Assembly: GCF_000315915.1 (NCBI RefSeq)
Contig: NC_020193.1
Coordinates: forward strand, 682,001 to 746,000
Length of the DNA: 64,000 bases
Source of the DNA: Henningerozyma blattae CBS 6284
Lineage: Eukaryota; Ascomycota; Saccharomycetes; Saccharomycetales; Saccharomycetaceae
Reading direction: 5' to 3'
A model generated the notes under the pieces. The model did no database searches, was not told the DNA's origin, and saw only the letters and a program-made list of their open reading frames with translations. The translations under genes were made by a program, and so were the position numbers. Of this stretch, positions 10,910 to 20,754 are shown piece by piece; positions within the stretch are counted from its first letter, which is position 1, and each line of letters starts with the position of its first letter.

Positions 10910-11569
10910 ATGACATCACGAGTCTCTCATAACATTACTTACTCCACTACAAAATATAAAGCTGCTGCTGGCTTAAGTCTTGGAGACTTTGATATTATAG
11001 AGGACTGGGAAGGTAGGCCAGCATCTTTATGGTCAGTACAGAGAATAGGTAATTTGCAAAGCCAAATAGAGAAATATACTTATGGTATACGCCAACAAAG
11101 ACAAGGTAGGAAAGGATTGGAGTGTATAGGACTTAGTCGTCTCATACCTAAACATCTACTTATAACATTTGCCAATAAGTCATTTGGGTATGATGGATGG
11201 GTACTGGATTTGATTTCTGTTACTGTTAAAGAAGCTATAGAACATTCCGAGAAAATTGGGGACAAAGCCACTGAGCGAGAAGAAACTATGTACACTGTGG
11301 TAGCTAATGCAGAGGTGAGAGTCACTCTGAAGGATGGCACGAACACAACTGCACGTGCGACAGAAAGATGTACTTTATCATCAAAAGGCGAATGTTTTAG
11401 TAGAGTTAAAAAAATGGCAGCCAACTCAGCCTTCAAAAATGCAATATTAAATTTCGAAAATATTGTTTTGGACCATGCTATTAAAGTTGAAGGAAAATAT
11501 TATACAGATAATTTGTATAAACCACAAATTAAGAAGGAGGAGCTAGGACTGCAAAACACTATTTCCTAA
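10910..11569 (+). CDS. RAD59: RAD59, Rad52-family DNA annealing protein
   Basis: Starting at the ATG at 10910 the product is 219 residues; the open frame extends 6 codons upstream but only to a TTG. The whole protein is the Rad52/Rad22 N-terminal DNA-binding fold. It contains EDWEGRPASLWSVQRIGNLQ, ITFANKSFGYDGWVLD and VRVTLKDGTNT followed by LSSKGECFSRVKKMAANSAF, closely resembling S. cerevisiae Rad59 (238 residues). Rad59 anneals complementary single strands and supports Rad52 in break-induced replication and single-strand annealing. It lacks the Rad51-binding C-terminal part of Rad52, as expected. It is convergent with IKI3, 135 bp apart. Its position next to USO1 matches YDL058W/YDL059C. 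Confidence 0.95.
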   Translation: MTSRVSHNITYSTTKYKAAAGLSLGDFDIIEDWEGRPASLWSVQRIGNLQSQIEKYTYGIRQQRQGRKGLECIGLSRLIPKHLLITFANKSFGYDGWVLDLISVTVKEAIEHSEKIGDKATEREETMYTVVANAEVRVTLKDGTNTTARATERCTLSSKGECFSRVKKMAANSAFKNAILNFENIVLDHAIKVEGKYYTDNLYKPQIKKEELGLQNTIS

Positions 11570-11704
11570 ATATTTATTCTTATAGAAAATTTTCAAAAAC
11601 AATAAATCTTGATGCAAAATTATATATTGAAGGAGAATATATATATTTAAAAAAAATAACTTTATGAGTTTATAATTAAAAATAATATACAAAATTCCTA
11701 TTTA

Positions 11705-14700
11705 TTAATAATCCACGATTTTATTCTTTTCGAAATCCTTAATTTCTGGCACAGGGATTTCAGGTATGTAGTAAATTTCTCCGTTTTCATTAATTCTTTC
11801 TCTATCTTTTTCACTTATAGTATATATTTCTTCTACATTATCCTTTAATAGATCTAAAACTTCAATAAATGTTTTTTGGATTTGATAAGCTTGTTCTCTT
11901 TTGTTTCTTCTGCAAAGACCATCTATTAATTTAGCAGCATCTGGTCTGGTCTGGTCTAATCTTTCAATTAATCTACCAATTGATTTTACCAAATACTCCT
12001 CTTCATAAATCGTACCTTTCTTCCCACGAGCCCTCTTACGCTCTTCACGGCGCTTATTTTTTGAAGTACGTCTCGAAACACCTGTTTTGGCTGTACCACC
12101 AGTTTTCCCAGTATATCTCGTAAAAAATGAATCTTTTGTTGACGTTTCAGATGGAGCAATAGATACATCGTCTGCTTGTTCCGTTTCTTGACCATAAAAT
12201 GCATATGGATCCTCTTCTTTTTTTGTTCTTAATTCTTTTAATCTTCTTAGTTGAGAATTGATCTGACCTTTACAATCTGCGAGCAATTCAGCAACTGTAC
12301 CGTAGCCTTCTCCCAGTCCAGGGTCAATAATCTTTTCAATTAAATCAGGCATTTTATTAGAAGATGCAGTTAGACAGGCTGTGGCATAGTTATAAGACCT
12401 ACAATAGCAAGAAATAGCTTCTTCGATATTATCAAGAAATTTCAAATATATTTCGGCGGCATCAACATACTTGTGTTCAAATGTCAAAGTAGACACTAAA
12501 TCATCGGCAACGGATATAATTTGATCTGGAAATTTATCTGTAGCAATGCTTAAGGCCTCCTGCCATCTCTTGCTGAATATGTAAGCTTCCATTGCCTCCT
12601 TGTATTGCCCAAGCATTTCGAAAATCATTGCAGCTTCAGAATACTCTTGTTTAGAAGAAAGGTGTCTAGCAAAACTTCTATAAATCACATTTTGTTTGGA
12701 AGTATCATGACGGTATATATCCAGAGCATTCTTATATAAACAATGAGTATCAACATATTCTTGAATTTCTTGATTGACATTTGTTTCGTCTTTTGATGAT
12801 TCAACTAACGCCTCCAAAGCTTTTTCATAGTTCTTCAAGTAATCATCAATCAAAAATCTACGACGTAAAGGTTCATTGTCGAACAAATTTTGTAGGAAAG
12901 GTAAATATTCACGAGGATCCATTTGAGATTTCTGAGCAACAGCCAAGGACAGTTTAACATCATACAAGGCTAATGCTTCTTTATAAAGAACATTAATATC
13001 TTGTAAGAAGCATAGATAAGTCAAGCATGACTCCTTTTCTTCCTTATCATTTAATGCTGTAATTAATGATAAAGCACCCTCAACGTTTGATGGCTTTTGA
13101 GACGAGTATGCTGTAATAATAGATTGGATATATTTTTTTTTATAGTGAGAATCATTTAATAGAACTTTTAAAATAGCTTTACAGATTTTATTGATTTTTG
13201 ATTTTGAAGGATCATAAAACTTCTTTTTTAAATATAGTTGCATTTCGGTCAATTCTGCTGCCTCCATTTCATAAGGTTCGCTTATATCAATGTTTAAAGT
13301 TTCTTTGTATTTCGTTTTAGAGACATCTTCATCAACTAGGCATGATATAAATAAATCCAAATAAGAAACTTTCTCAATTTGATCAATGAATAATTTCAAA
13401 TTTTCATAAAACAATTCAGGGTCATAATCATGCAGAATGTCAAGATGAATTCTATGTGTACGACATGCTGTGAAAGCAACTTTGTAGTTTTTTTCTTTAA
13501 TGCTTTTACGAACACTTGCTAAAACCATAATTCTTGGACAAATTGTTTCTAAGTTACCACGTGGAGCTTGTAAAACCACTGCACCTTTAGTTGGCATCGA
13601 ATTAACCAAAATAGAGCCCCTTTCAATGGCACGAACTCTCTCATCGATTACACCTTCTTCTACGATAGGCAAGGGTTTGAATTGAGTAGAGTTCAAATGA
13701 ACAAATTGTAAATTATTTTGGACAGTTGTGAATAATAAAAATGAGTTTGTTACTTCTAGAGAAGTAACTGCATTAGTTAATTGAACATCATTAGCAAACA
13801 GTTTACCTGTATTTGTAATACCAAATGCAACCAATTCTGGATGTTGGGAATTCCATTTATTCAATACGTCATCCTCATATTCAAGAGTAGAATGTTGGTT
13901 ATCGACTCTAATAACCCTGAAATCACGAACTAATTGTGGGAATTTTGTAATTGGCGTGAATTGACCTTCTAAATCTAATTGCATAATAGAGCCATCTCTA
14001 GTTTCGTAAACAAAAAAATTATAATCGAAAGAGGTTTTTAAAAGAATAATCTTATCAAATGTTTCAACAACATTCATAACAGTAGGTGAGTCAATATTTT
14101 CAACATTAATTAGTACGATCCTTGAAAGATTGTCTGAATCCAATAATATAGCAACAACGGAATCTTTTACAAAAGCAACTTGACGAAGGGTGTCAAATTC
14201 ACTAGCAAAGTCAGTTTTTGGTAAAATACATCTGGTTTGAGGATGTTGGCCTTTTTTCATATCCCCCATACTTACGACAGAAGCCAATACTAATGCGTTC
14301 CTATTAATAGCAGCATAAATTTCATTAGATAAGCTTGTAGCAACATCAATTACGTTTTCGGGAGTCTCAAAGTCCCTAAAATAAATCGGAGGTGGAACGT
14401 TAGCCATTGCTAAAGGAGTTATGTTGACAGTAGTACAATCAATTACCAAGGTAGTACCATTATCAAATGGTTCTAAAGTTGGGCCCACTGTTGTTTTGTA
14501 GGCGAAATCTAGAATATTAACTTCATTCTCATTACCGAATAATAATGTGAAATCCTTTTCTGGATGCCATTTTGCGAAGTTAATATTCTCACTATAGATT
14601 TCCTGTTTTAAGTACCAATGATAATTCTTGGTGGTCCATAACTGGATTCTATCTTGCAAAACAATGGTTAATATATCTGAAGTATTATTCCAAGTCAAGG

Positions 14701-15718
14701 AGTTAACTTGCTCATTCAATGGTAATCTGGTATCAAATTCGCCATGCCTTAGACCATTTCTTTCGAAGAATATTAAGTCTAGTGAGTTATCATCAGCTGA
14801 ATGCATACGGCGTTGAATAGATGCTATTAAAGAACCTTGTGGCTTCCAACTAGTATGACGTTCCATGCCATCTACTGGTTCGGAAGCACTATCCAATTCA
14901 CCTTCACGGGTGAATACTCGAAGAACTCTTCTTTCGACGGATTGATCGGTTTCCTCTGAGACAGCAGCATCAACTGTAGAAACAACAAAATACTCACAAT
15001 CCCCTCTCCAAGATATATATGCGTTTTTATTATCTAATTCGGTTATCTTACCTGTATCGACCATATATGGCATAGTTGGATCTCTTAATTCCGAACCAAC
15101 AAGGCCAGAAGCCTTCAAACTTGCGAAGGCTTCTCTTTCCATGGCTTTGGCACCTGTACCTCTAAATTGAGTTTCTTTTTTACCCCAACCAACGGTGACA
15201 TGTTTAGACATCTTTAGATCGTCTAATTCCATGTGATATTCATTAATAGGGTCAAAATTTTTACTCAATAAAACAACATTATTGGCATTAGTAACTAATA
15301 CTAGGGTTTCTTCATCATATGACCAACTTGCAGCTGCAATTCCATCATCTATGGAGCCTACAATTTCAATAACTGTATCCTGATAATTATAATTAACTGA
15401 GTCATAAGTAGCAGTCAAAATGTCACCAAGTTTAAAAACAAAGATAAGTTGGTTTAGATCTGGGAAATGTGCAAAGGATAAAAGCGTATCATCCAGGTTT
15501 GTTGCACTAAATGTAGCTAAGATGAGCTTAGTACCATCTTTCATATATTGTTGTATCTCATATATTTGAGAATGATCATCAAAAAGAACCACAGTTATAC
15601 TATCGGTAATGACATCAAATGTAGAATCAACTAATTTAAACGAACTAGCTTCTTCCTCTGGTACAGTAGATGCCAAGGGGTGTAGTTTACCCTTATTGAG
15701 TGTAATTAGATTACGCAT
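11705..15718 (-). CDS. IKI3: IKI3/ELP1, largest Elongator subunit
   Basis: A 1337-residue protein (S. cerevisiae Elp1 is about 1349). The N-terminal ~700 residues are WD40-type beta-propeller sequence (for example RGDCEYFVVSTV, LTWNNTSDILTIVLQDRIQL). The C-terminal half is alpha-solenoid/TPR-like (AAMIFEMLGQYKEAMEAYIF, HKYVDAAEIYLKFLDNIEEA). A basic segment near residue 1205 (SRRTSKNKRREERKRARGKK) matches the conserved tRNA-binding and phosphorylation region of Elp1. Elongator adds the cm5 group at wobble uridines of tRNAs and so tunes translation. The ATG at 15716-15718 begins MRNLITLNKGKLHPLAST, a normal family start. The order RAD59-IKI3 joins genes that sit on chromosomes IV and XII in S. 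cerevisiae. Confidence 0.96.
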   Translation of the reverse strand: MRNLITLNKGKLHPLASTVPEEEASSFKLVDSTFDVITDSITVVLFDDHSQIYEIQQYMKDGTKLILATFSATNLDDTLLSFAHFPDLNQLIFVFKLGDILTATYDSVNYNYQDTVIEIVGSIDDGIAAASWSYDEETLVLVTNANNVVLLSKNFDPINEYHMELDDLKMSKHVTVGWGKKETQFRGTGAKAMEREAFASLKASGLVGSELRDPTMPYMVDTGKITELDNKNAYISWRGDCEYFVVSTVDAAVSEETDQSVERRVLRVFTREGELDSASEPVDGMERHTSWKPQGSLIASIQRRMHSADDNSLDLIFFERNGLRHGEFDTRLPLNEQVNSLTWNNTSDILTIVLQDRIQLWTTKNYHWYLKQEIYSENINFAKWHPEKDFTLLFGNENEVNILDFAYKTTVGPTLEPFDNGTTLVIDCTTVNITPLAMANVPPPIYFRDFETPENVIDVATSLSNEIYAAINRNALVLASVVSMGDMKKGQHPQTRCILPKTDFASEFDTLRQVAFVKDSVVAILLDSDNLSRIVLINVENIDSPTVMNVVETFDKIILLKTSFDYNFFVYETRDGSIMQLDLEGQFTPITKFPQLVRDFRVIRVDNQHSTLEYEDDVLNKWNSQHPELVAFGITNTGKLFANDVQLTNAVTSLEVTNSFLLFTTVQNNLQFVHLNSTQFKPLPIVEEGVIDERVRAIERGSILVNSMPTKGAVVLQAPRGNLETICPRIMVLASVRKSIKEKNYKVAFTACRTHRIHLDILHDYDPELFYENLKLFIDQIEKVSYLDLFISCLVDEDVSKTKYKETLNIDISEPYEMEAAELTEMQLYLKKKFYDPSKSKINKICKAILKVLLNDSHYKKKYIQSIITAYSSQKPSNVEGALSLITALNDKEEKESCLTYLCFLQDINVLYKEALALYDVKLSLAVAQKSQMDPREYLPFLQNLFDNEPLRRRFLIDDYLKNYEKALEALVESSKDETNVNQEIQEYVDTHCLYKNALDIYRHDTSKQNVIYRSFARHLSSKQEYSEAAMIFEMLGQYKEAMEAYIFSKRWQEALSIATDKFPDQIISVADDLVSTLTFEHKYVDAAEIYLKFLDNIEEAISCYCRSYNYATACLTASSNKMPDLIEKIIDPGLGEGYGTVAELLADCKGQINSQLRRLKELRTKKEEDPYAFYGQETEQADDVSIAPSETSTKDSFFTRYTGKTGGTAKTGVSRRTSKNKRREERKRARGKKGTIYEEEYLVKSIGRLIERLDQTRPDAAKLIDGLCRRNKREQAYQIQKTFIEVLDLLKDNVEEIYTISEKDRERINENGEIYYIPEIPVPEIKDFEKNKIVDY

Positions 15719-16488
15719 CTTTCCAAAACGTCAAACAATAGAGTAACGATGGTAATGTGCTATAGATATGGTAAAAGTAAACTAATAAAAAATATAATAG
15801 TTAATTTCTTTCTATATAAATTTGAAACAAGTACAATCGATTGTTTGATCGATAATATAGAATATTATTAATAGCTTTCTATTCTCCAAGCTGTGTGTAT
15901 AGGCGTGTGTGTATCTTGCAATAGTTGAATATTTCATCTCATCGGCTAACAAATTAAGGAACTAAATAAAAAATTTCAATCACCCAAAACGGTCAAATTC
16001 TCACGTAATGGGATTTGGTAGCGCCCTTCATGCATCTATTTAATTTTCATTCCTTCTACCACCTGTACACCGTGAACTTTTTTCCGAATAACGCTTTTCT
16101 CAAAGATTGTAATTTTCAATGCTATTTTTCGAGATTATCACATGATTTAAAAATTCTGGGAAAGCAGAAATGAAATTCGGACGACGCCAATGAAAATCTT
16201 CCACCAGAAAATTCCATTCTCTCCAGCCTAGATTTCTGTCCTAGACAGAATAGCCCCATGGATGTTTCCAATAGGTTTTCCATTTCCAAAGAGAAGCTCA
16301 ATCTCTAGGCAGAACGAGACTTCGGGCAATGCGTGAAGCTCAGAGATAGTGGAGAAATCGAGAGTCTCGTAGTACTGGAAAATATACATGAAATTTATGC
16401 AAGTAAAGTGGTATATTTGAAAAATTACTAAAAATACGTTATTTCAAAGGGCTTTAAGACCAAGCTGTACAAAGAACTATACATTAAA
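15719..16488. promoter_or_regulatory. IKI3/RPS29 divergent spacer with palindromic, less AT-rich stretch
   Basis: The 770 bp upstream of the RPS29 transcript include a noticeably less AT-rich segment at about 16190-16375. It contains the perfect inverted repeat TTCTGTCctaGACAGAA (16231-16247 region) and the palindrome CGAGAGTCTCG. I find no open frame that looks real. It may hold ribosomal-protein promoter elements, but I could not fit a convincing Rap1 site. Confidence 0.35.
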
Positions 16489-16717
16489 GTATGTGCTAAT
16501 TGAAGACTATAATGATGAAAATAAGAGGATGTTGGAATTTATAATACACAGGAGGAGCAATTAGGGGTATTAACCAATGATATGGACGAATAGATTGGCG
16601 TAGATATAAATTCAAACTCTTAATTCAAGCATTAATTTCAACACAAATTGGGATAAATTTACTAACAATTTTTTTCTATTTTCAACTCTGTTGTTAAATT
16701 TTACCACTTAATTACAG
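16489..16717 (+). other. RPS29: Candidate 5'-UTR intron of RPS29
   Basis: A GTATGT donor at 16489-16494, a perfect TACTAAC branch point at 16661-16667, a pyrimidine-rich tract and a CAG acceptor ending at 16717 define a 229-nt intron that would end 4 nt before the RPS29 ATG. All three signals fit the strict yeast consensus. That the promoter lies upstream of 16489 is inference. Confidence 0.65.
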
Positions 16718-16721
16718 CAAA

Positions 16722-16892
16722 ATGGCTCACGAAAACGTCTGGTACTCACATCCAAGAAGATTCGGTAAAGGTTCCCGTCAATGCCGTGTCTGTTCCTCCC
16801 ACACTGGTTTAATCAGAAAGTACGGTTTGAACATCTGTCGTCAATGTTTCAGAGAAAGAGCTAATGACATTGGTTTCTACAAGTACCGTTAA
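16722..16892 (+). CDS. RPS29: Ribosomal protein uS14 (RPS29), zinc-binding
   Basis: A 56-residue protein beginning [20 protein letters not shown] and ending GFYKYR, the full length of eukaryotic uS14. Two Cys-X2-Cys pairs (CRVC and CRQC) form the zinc knuckle. It belongs to the small-subunit head. Codon use is biased to the preferred yeast set (GGT, TCC, CGT, AAG), unlike its AT-rich neighbours, as expected for a highly expressed ribosomal gene. Too short for a standard ORF cutoff. S. cerevisiae has two copies (YLR388W and YDL061C) on the two sister segments merged here; whether a second copy survives in this genome cannot be told. Confidence 0.97.
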   Translation: MAHENVWYSHPRRFGKGSRQCRVCSSHTGLIRKYGLNICRQCFRERANDIGFYKYR

Positions 16893-17346
16893 GCTATATT
16901 TAATTTTAAAAGACGTCTATTTATGGGCAATGTTTTTTTCTCCCATCATGCTTTGATTTAATCTTCCTTTAATCCTTTTGGTTGGAACGATGTTATAATC
17001 AAATGTTTTTTATCATTAATTATGTACTTATATAAAATCTAAAAAGTAACTCAAATTCTCAGTTCTTAGTTCAAAATAAACACTTACCATTCGTATTACC
17101 TTTCTTAGATATATATTAATTTTTGGCGATGTTTCTTCATTTTGTTGAATAAACAGTGCTATAAAGTTTTAGGTAAGGTTTTCTAAGAACCTCGAAATTA
17201 ACCGCCATATAATTTCTTGTTTTAGCTGTTGCTTGATTCTTTAATATTGCGATAAATTTTTTTGTTATTTATTTATGCCCTCATCTAAATAAATTTTGCA
17301 AAGATCAATGCAGATTAATCATTTTGCCGAAACAAAAACTTAATTT

Positions 17347-17374
17347 TTACCCGGACTTATAAATTCTATATAAG
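17347..17374 (+). promoter_or_regulatory. Reb1 site plus TATA box upstream of the snoRNA
   Basis: TTACCCGG (Reb1 consensus) at 17347-17354 and TATATAAG at 17367-17374 lie about 100 nt before the mature snoRNA start. This layout is usual for independently transcribed yeast snoRNA genes, whose precursors start some tens of nt upstream. Confidence 0.6.
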
Positions 17375-17469
17375 AAGCTTAAAATTTGAAAACTTAATTC
17401 CATTGAATCTTTGTAGGTTCGATTTTTTCATTAGTTTTTAAAAACCTTGAATCAAAAATAATTAAAGGA

Positions 17470-17672
17470 AGCATGCCACAGTTGGCTAAATCTGTCATCA
17501 AACAGTTGCTAATTGCCAGTGATTCATTCTTAAATGAACACTAGTTTCCGAGATCAATTTTTTATTATTTAACGTATACCTTCGGGTATATTGGGACAGG
17601 ATAGGAAGTCCGTTATCTGTGTGCCCCTTTGCAAGGGTGATAGATTTGGGATGTCGAAGATAGTCTACATTT
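17470..17672 (+). ncRNA. SNR34: H/ACA box snoRNA, probably snR34
   Basis: The segment is less AT-rich than its flanks and fits the two-hairpin H/ACA plan. The 5' domain runs from about 17470 to an H box AGATCA (ANANNA) at 17551-17556. The 3' domain contains stable stems, for example GTATACC/GGTATAT closed by TTCG, and CCCTT/AAGGG near 17625-17637. It ends with ACA at 17667-17669 followed by exactly three nt before a T tract. Total length is near 200 nt. In S. cerevisiae, to my memory, SNR34 (about 203 nt, a guide for large-subunit rRNA pseudouridines) lies between RPS29A and STE23, exactly this interval and strand. The class call is firm; the specific name rests on synteny. The 5' end is approximate. 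Confidence 0.75.
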
Positions 17673-17856
17673 TTTTTTTCTTTTTTCTTTAATTTTTTAT
17701 TTAGCCTGCATTACCTTTTATCTTGCGACAATATGTAATGGGTTATTTCTTACTATTATTGTAGTGCTGATAATAGGGAATTTTATTATATTAGTAGATG
17801 TAGATATATTAAAATATATATGTGGGTAAATTTATAAAGCTATATGGTGGAAGCTC

Positions 17857-20754
17857 TCAGTTTTCCTGGACTTGAAATTTCTTAACTGGTTTATGAGCGG
17901 GAGCAATGAATTGGTTTGATTTAAACTCAGCAACGTCGTCTATCAACTCACCTGTAGGATATTTTGTTCTATCCAATTTGGGTTCATCTTTTTTAGTTTC
18001 GCTAATTTGAGATTTCAAATGAATGATTAATTTAGAACTGTTTTCATTAACAATATATTCATCATAAAATTGTAAAATATCTGATTTGGAAAACTTTGAT
18101 ACCAGCTTTGCCTTGTTTTGGCGCAATAAATAATCGTAATCACCATTAAAAATTGAATTACTATATCTACTGCTTTCTTCTTTCATATTCTTATATTTTT
18201 GCAATAATGTCTTGCATAAAGCATCTTTATGATTTTCAAATGTTTCAGGTGCCATTTGAGTTAGAATTGTTTTCACTGATTTATAAAATTCATCAATTCT
18301 CCATTCTAAATATTCTGTAGTATGTTCTGATTGAACTAGGATTCTGATATTTGTAGTACCATAGTTATTTAGGCTTGAACTGAAAACCACATATCCTAAT
18401 TGTTCTTTTGTTCTTAAAATATTGAAGCACGGCTCATTAATTATCTGAGCAAACAAACTACTCAACGCAGCTAATCTATCGTTGTAAAGACCAATTTGAG
18501 TAACGTGCTGAATGCAAGAATTAACGTTTTCTGGATCCTCTAATAATGTTTCATATCTGTAAGTTTCTCCTTTTTGTAGAACGTATGATCTTAATCTATC
18601 ATTTCTAATTTGTGGATTGTGAATTGACCCTGAGATGTATTTTTCGACCAATTGATTAACTTCAGCTGCATCAGATTTTTCAAAATTACCGTGCACTAAA
18701 GATTCGAAATATACTTCATTAAAAATAGTTGGTAAGAAATTTTCAAGATCTTCAAATGTTAATTTTTGCATGGTAGACAATTTCTCTTTTATAGACCAAG
18801 CTCTATCATCGATAACATAATTATAATAGTGAGATACCTGGCCATAGGGAACTTGGAATAACATATTCTTCAATTGTTGTATATATTTCTCTTGGAATAT
18901 TAAAAATCTGGATTTTTCCAACTTAAAATTTTTAATACCTTTTAGAAAGCTTTCTAATAAAATTAGGATTTTATGATTAAATCCACTTACTGTAATATCT
19001 AAACCTTGGCCTGTCTTGGAAAATGAAATATCCAAACTAGCACATGATGCATCATATTGAAGATCTTTCAATTGATCATTGACTAATTGAACATATAATG
19101 AAGTTAACATTGAATTGGTGATACTAGCGTGAGAATGTGGTAATTTTGTAAAGATATGAATATAACCCCGTGGTTGCCAAAATCTATCATCCTTCTTAAA
19201 CCATAATTTACTGACTTGGTCATCTTTTAATAAATATGGTTCATCGATCGGTGTTATATTATCTATTTTCTTAACATCAAAATTCGTGGCAACAAAATCA
19301 TTTGGATTTGGTAAATATAAATTCTTGTTAAAACCTGCACGTTCGAGTCTTTTTATAAATTTCTTAGGATAGGTTATCGATTTATATTCCGTACCATACC
19401 ATTCTTCAACTTCATCTGTTTCTACATCCTTAGAGATAAGACTTAAACGTGAATTATATGGAGTTAATTCATTTATATAATTCATAAGAAGTTCAGGCTC
19501 ATATTTAGAAAATAAACTAGTAGCAAGGATTTTTTCTACTGGGATATATTCCTTTTCTAAAGCCTTTGATAATGACGAAACTGTACCGGATGGGCTTGTC
19601 TTTTGTTTAAATTTAAACTCAGCATTAGCAATTGCTTGTAATTCATCATAAATCCATTCTTGTGGTAAGGTATCTTTTAACATATTAATATATTGGAAAA
19701 TAGCCACTGTAACATCCTCATAATGGTTAAATCCTTCTTCAGTTAGGTCTATATCCACTGAAAAAACTGCATTATCGTCAGATATAGTGTGGCCACCGGC
19801 GGCTAATTCTGTGGCCCAACCTAAACATTTCAAATGAGCTAATAATGAGCCAGACCCTTCATGACCAAGTAAATGGCTTAAAATTCTAGGAGTTTTAGAT
19901 TCCCATTCTTTATCTAAGTCGGGCACTGTAAATGAAAGTTCCAATTTTCTCATATCTTGAACTGGCTTAATATTAATAATTTGCATTAAATATTCTTCAG
20001 TAAGCATTTTTTCTTCATAAACTGGTAACTCACGGTTTAGGTTTTTAACGTCTTTAAACATGGAATATGCCCAATCACCCAAAATATCTAGATCTTCTCT
20101 ACCTAAAATGGTTAATTTCATCAAATTAGCAGAATAGGAATTATTATAGAATTTTAATAACTCATCTCTAATGTCTAGGCCTTGTTCGTTTGGAATTGTA
20201 CCCAATGTTTGTATATTACCTGTAGAAAATTTATGGTAAGGATGTTTTCTATTTGATAAAGATTTATCTAGTTGGTACATTCTCCAGACATCACTTTGTA
20301 AATTTTTCTTGTTTTCACTATCAACAGCATTAATTTCTTTATCAGTGGAATCCTTACTAAATAAAGGACGGGAAAAGAATCCTGAAAATCTATCTAATGC
20401 ACCTTCCAAATGTTCATAATTAATTTCAAAAAAATAATTGGTATTTAAAGCACCAGTGTATGCATTATATGACCCACCATTGGTACTTAGGAAACTTGAA
20501 TATTCGTTCTCATCGGGATATTTTTCAGAGCCCATGAACAACAAATGTTCACAAAAATGTGCTAGGCCCGGTAAGCCTTCTGGATCTTCAAATGCACCTA
20601 TATTGACATCTAATGAAGCTGCTGCCTTGTCTGTAGTAGCATCTTGAATAAGTAAAACTTTTAAGCTATTTGGCAATTCAATAAAGCGATAATTTCTATC
20701 GTCTAAATCAGGTTTAGCAAAATTAAGGTTATAAGTCTTATAAGGTGTAGACAT
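17857..20754 (-). CDS. STE23: STE23, insulin-degrading-enzyme family metalloprotease
   Basis: From the ATG at 20752-20754 the protein has 965 residues and starts MSTPYKTYNLNFAKPDLDDR. The inverted zinc motif HFCEH lies at residues 66-70 (His66, Glu69, His70), with the third ligand expected in the ENKKN segment. Four M16-type lobes follow; RFWQPRGYIHIF, LRTKEQLGYVVFSSSLNNYG and the C-terminal helix are typical of the IDE family. Ste23 processes the N terminus of a-factor precursor together with Axl1 and degrades small peptides. The open frame extends about 58 codons upstream without any ATG (see findings). S. cerevisiae Ste23 also has an N-terminal extension, so a non-AUG-started longer form is conceivable. 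The neighbourhood matches YLR389C. Confidence 0.96.
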   Translation of the reverse strand: MSTPYKTYNLNFAKPDLDDRNYRFIELPNSLKVLLIQDATTDKAAASLDVNIGAFEDPEGLPGLAHFCEHLLFMGSEKYPDENEYSSFLSTNGGSYNAYTGALNTNYFFEINYEHLEGALDRFSGFFSRPLFSKDSTDKEINAVDSENKKNLQSDVWRMYQLDKSLSNRKHPYHKFSTGNIQTLGTIPNEQGLDIRDELLKFYNNSYSANLMKLTILGREDLDILGDWAYSMFKDVKNLNRELPVYEEKMLTEEYLMQIINIKPVQDMRKLELSFTVPDLDKEWESKTPRILSHLLGHEGSGSLLAHLKCLGWATELAAGGHTISDDNAVFSVDIDLTEEGFNHYEDVTVAIFQYINMLKDTLPQEWIYDELQAIANAEFKFKQKTSPSGTVSSLSKALEKEYIPVEKILATSLFSKYEPELLMNYINELTPYNSRLSLISKDVETDEVEEWYGTEYKSITYPKKFIKRLERAGFNKNLYLPNPNDFVATNFDVKKIDNITPIDEPYLLKDDQVSKLWFKKDDRFWQPRGYIHIFTKLPHSHASITNSMLTSLYVQLVNDQLKDLQYDASCASLDISFSKTGQGLDITVSGFNHKILILLESFLKGIKNFKLEKSRFLIFQEKYIQQLKNMLFQVPYGQVSHYYNYVIDDRAWSIKEKLSTMQKLTFEDLENFLPTIFNEVYFESLVHGNFEKSDAAEVNQLVEKYISGSIHNPQIRNDRLRSYVLQKGETYRYETLLEDPENVNSCIQHVTQIGLYNDRLAALSSLFAQIINEPCFNILRTKEQLGYVVFSSSLNNYGTTNIRILVQSEHTTEYLEWRIDEFYKSVKTILTQMAPETFENHKDALCKTLLQKYKNMKEESSRYSNSIFNGDYDYLLRQNKAKLVSKFSKSDILQFYDEYIVNENSSKLIIHLKSQISETKKDEPKLDRTKYPTGELIDDVAEFKSNQFIAPAHKPVKKFQVQEN

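Noticed and set aside
16017..16030. TGGTAGCGCC, the initiator-tRNA primer-binding motif of Ty1, upstream of RPS29
   Set aside because: No LTR end precedes it and no gag follows; a 10-bp match can be chance.
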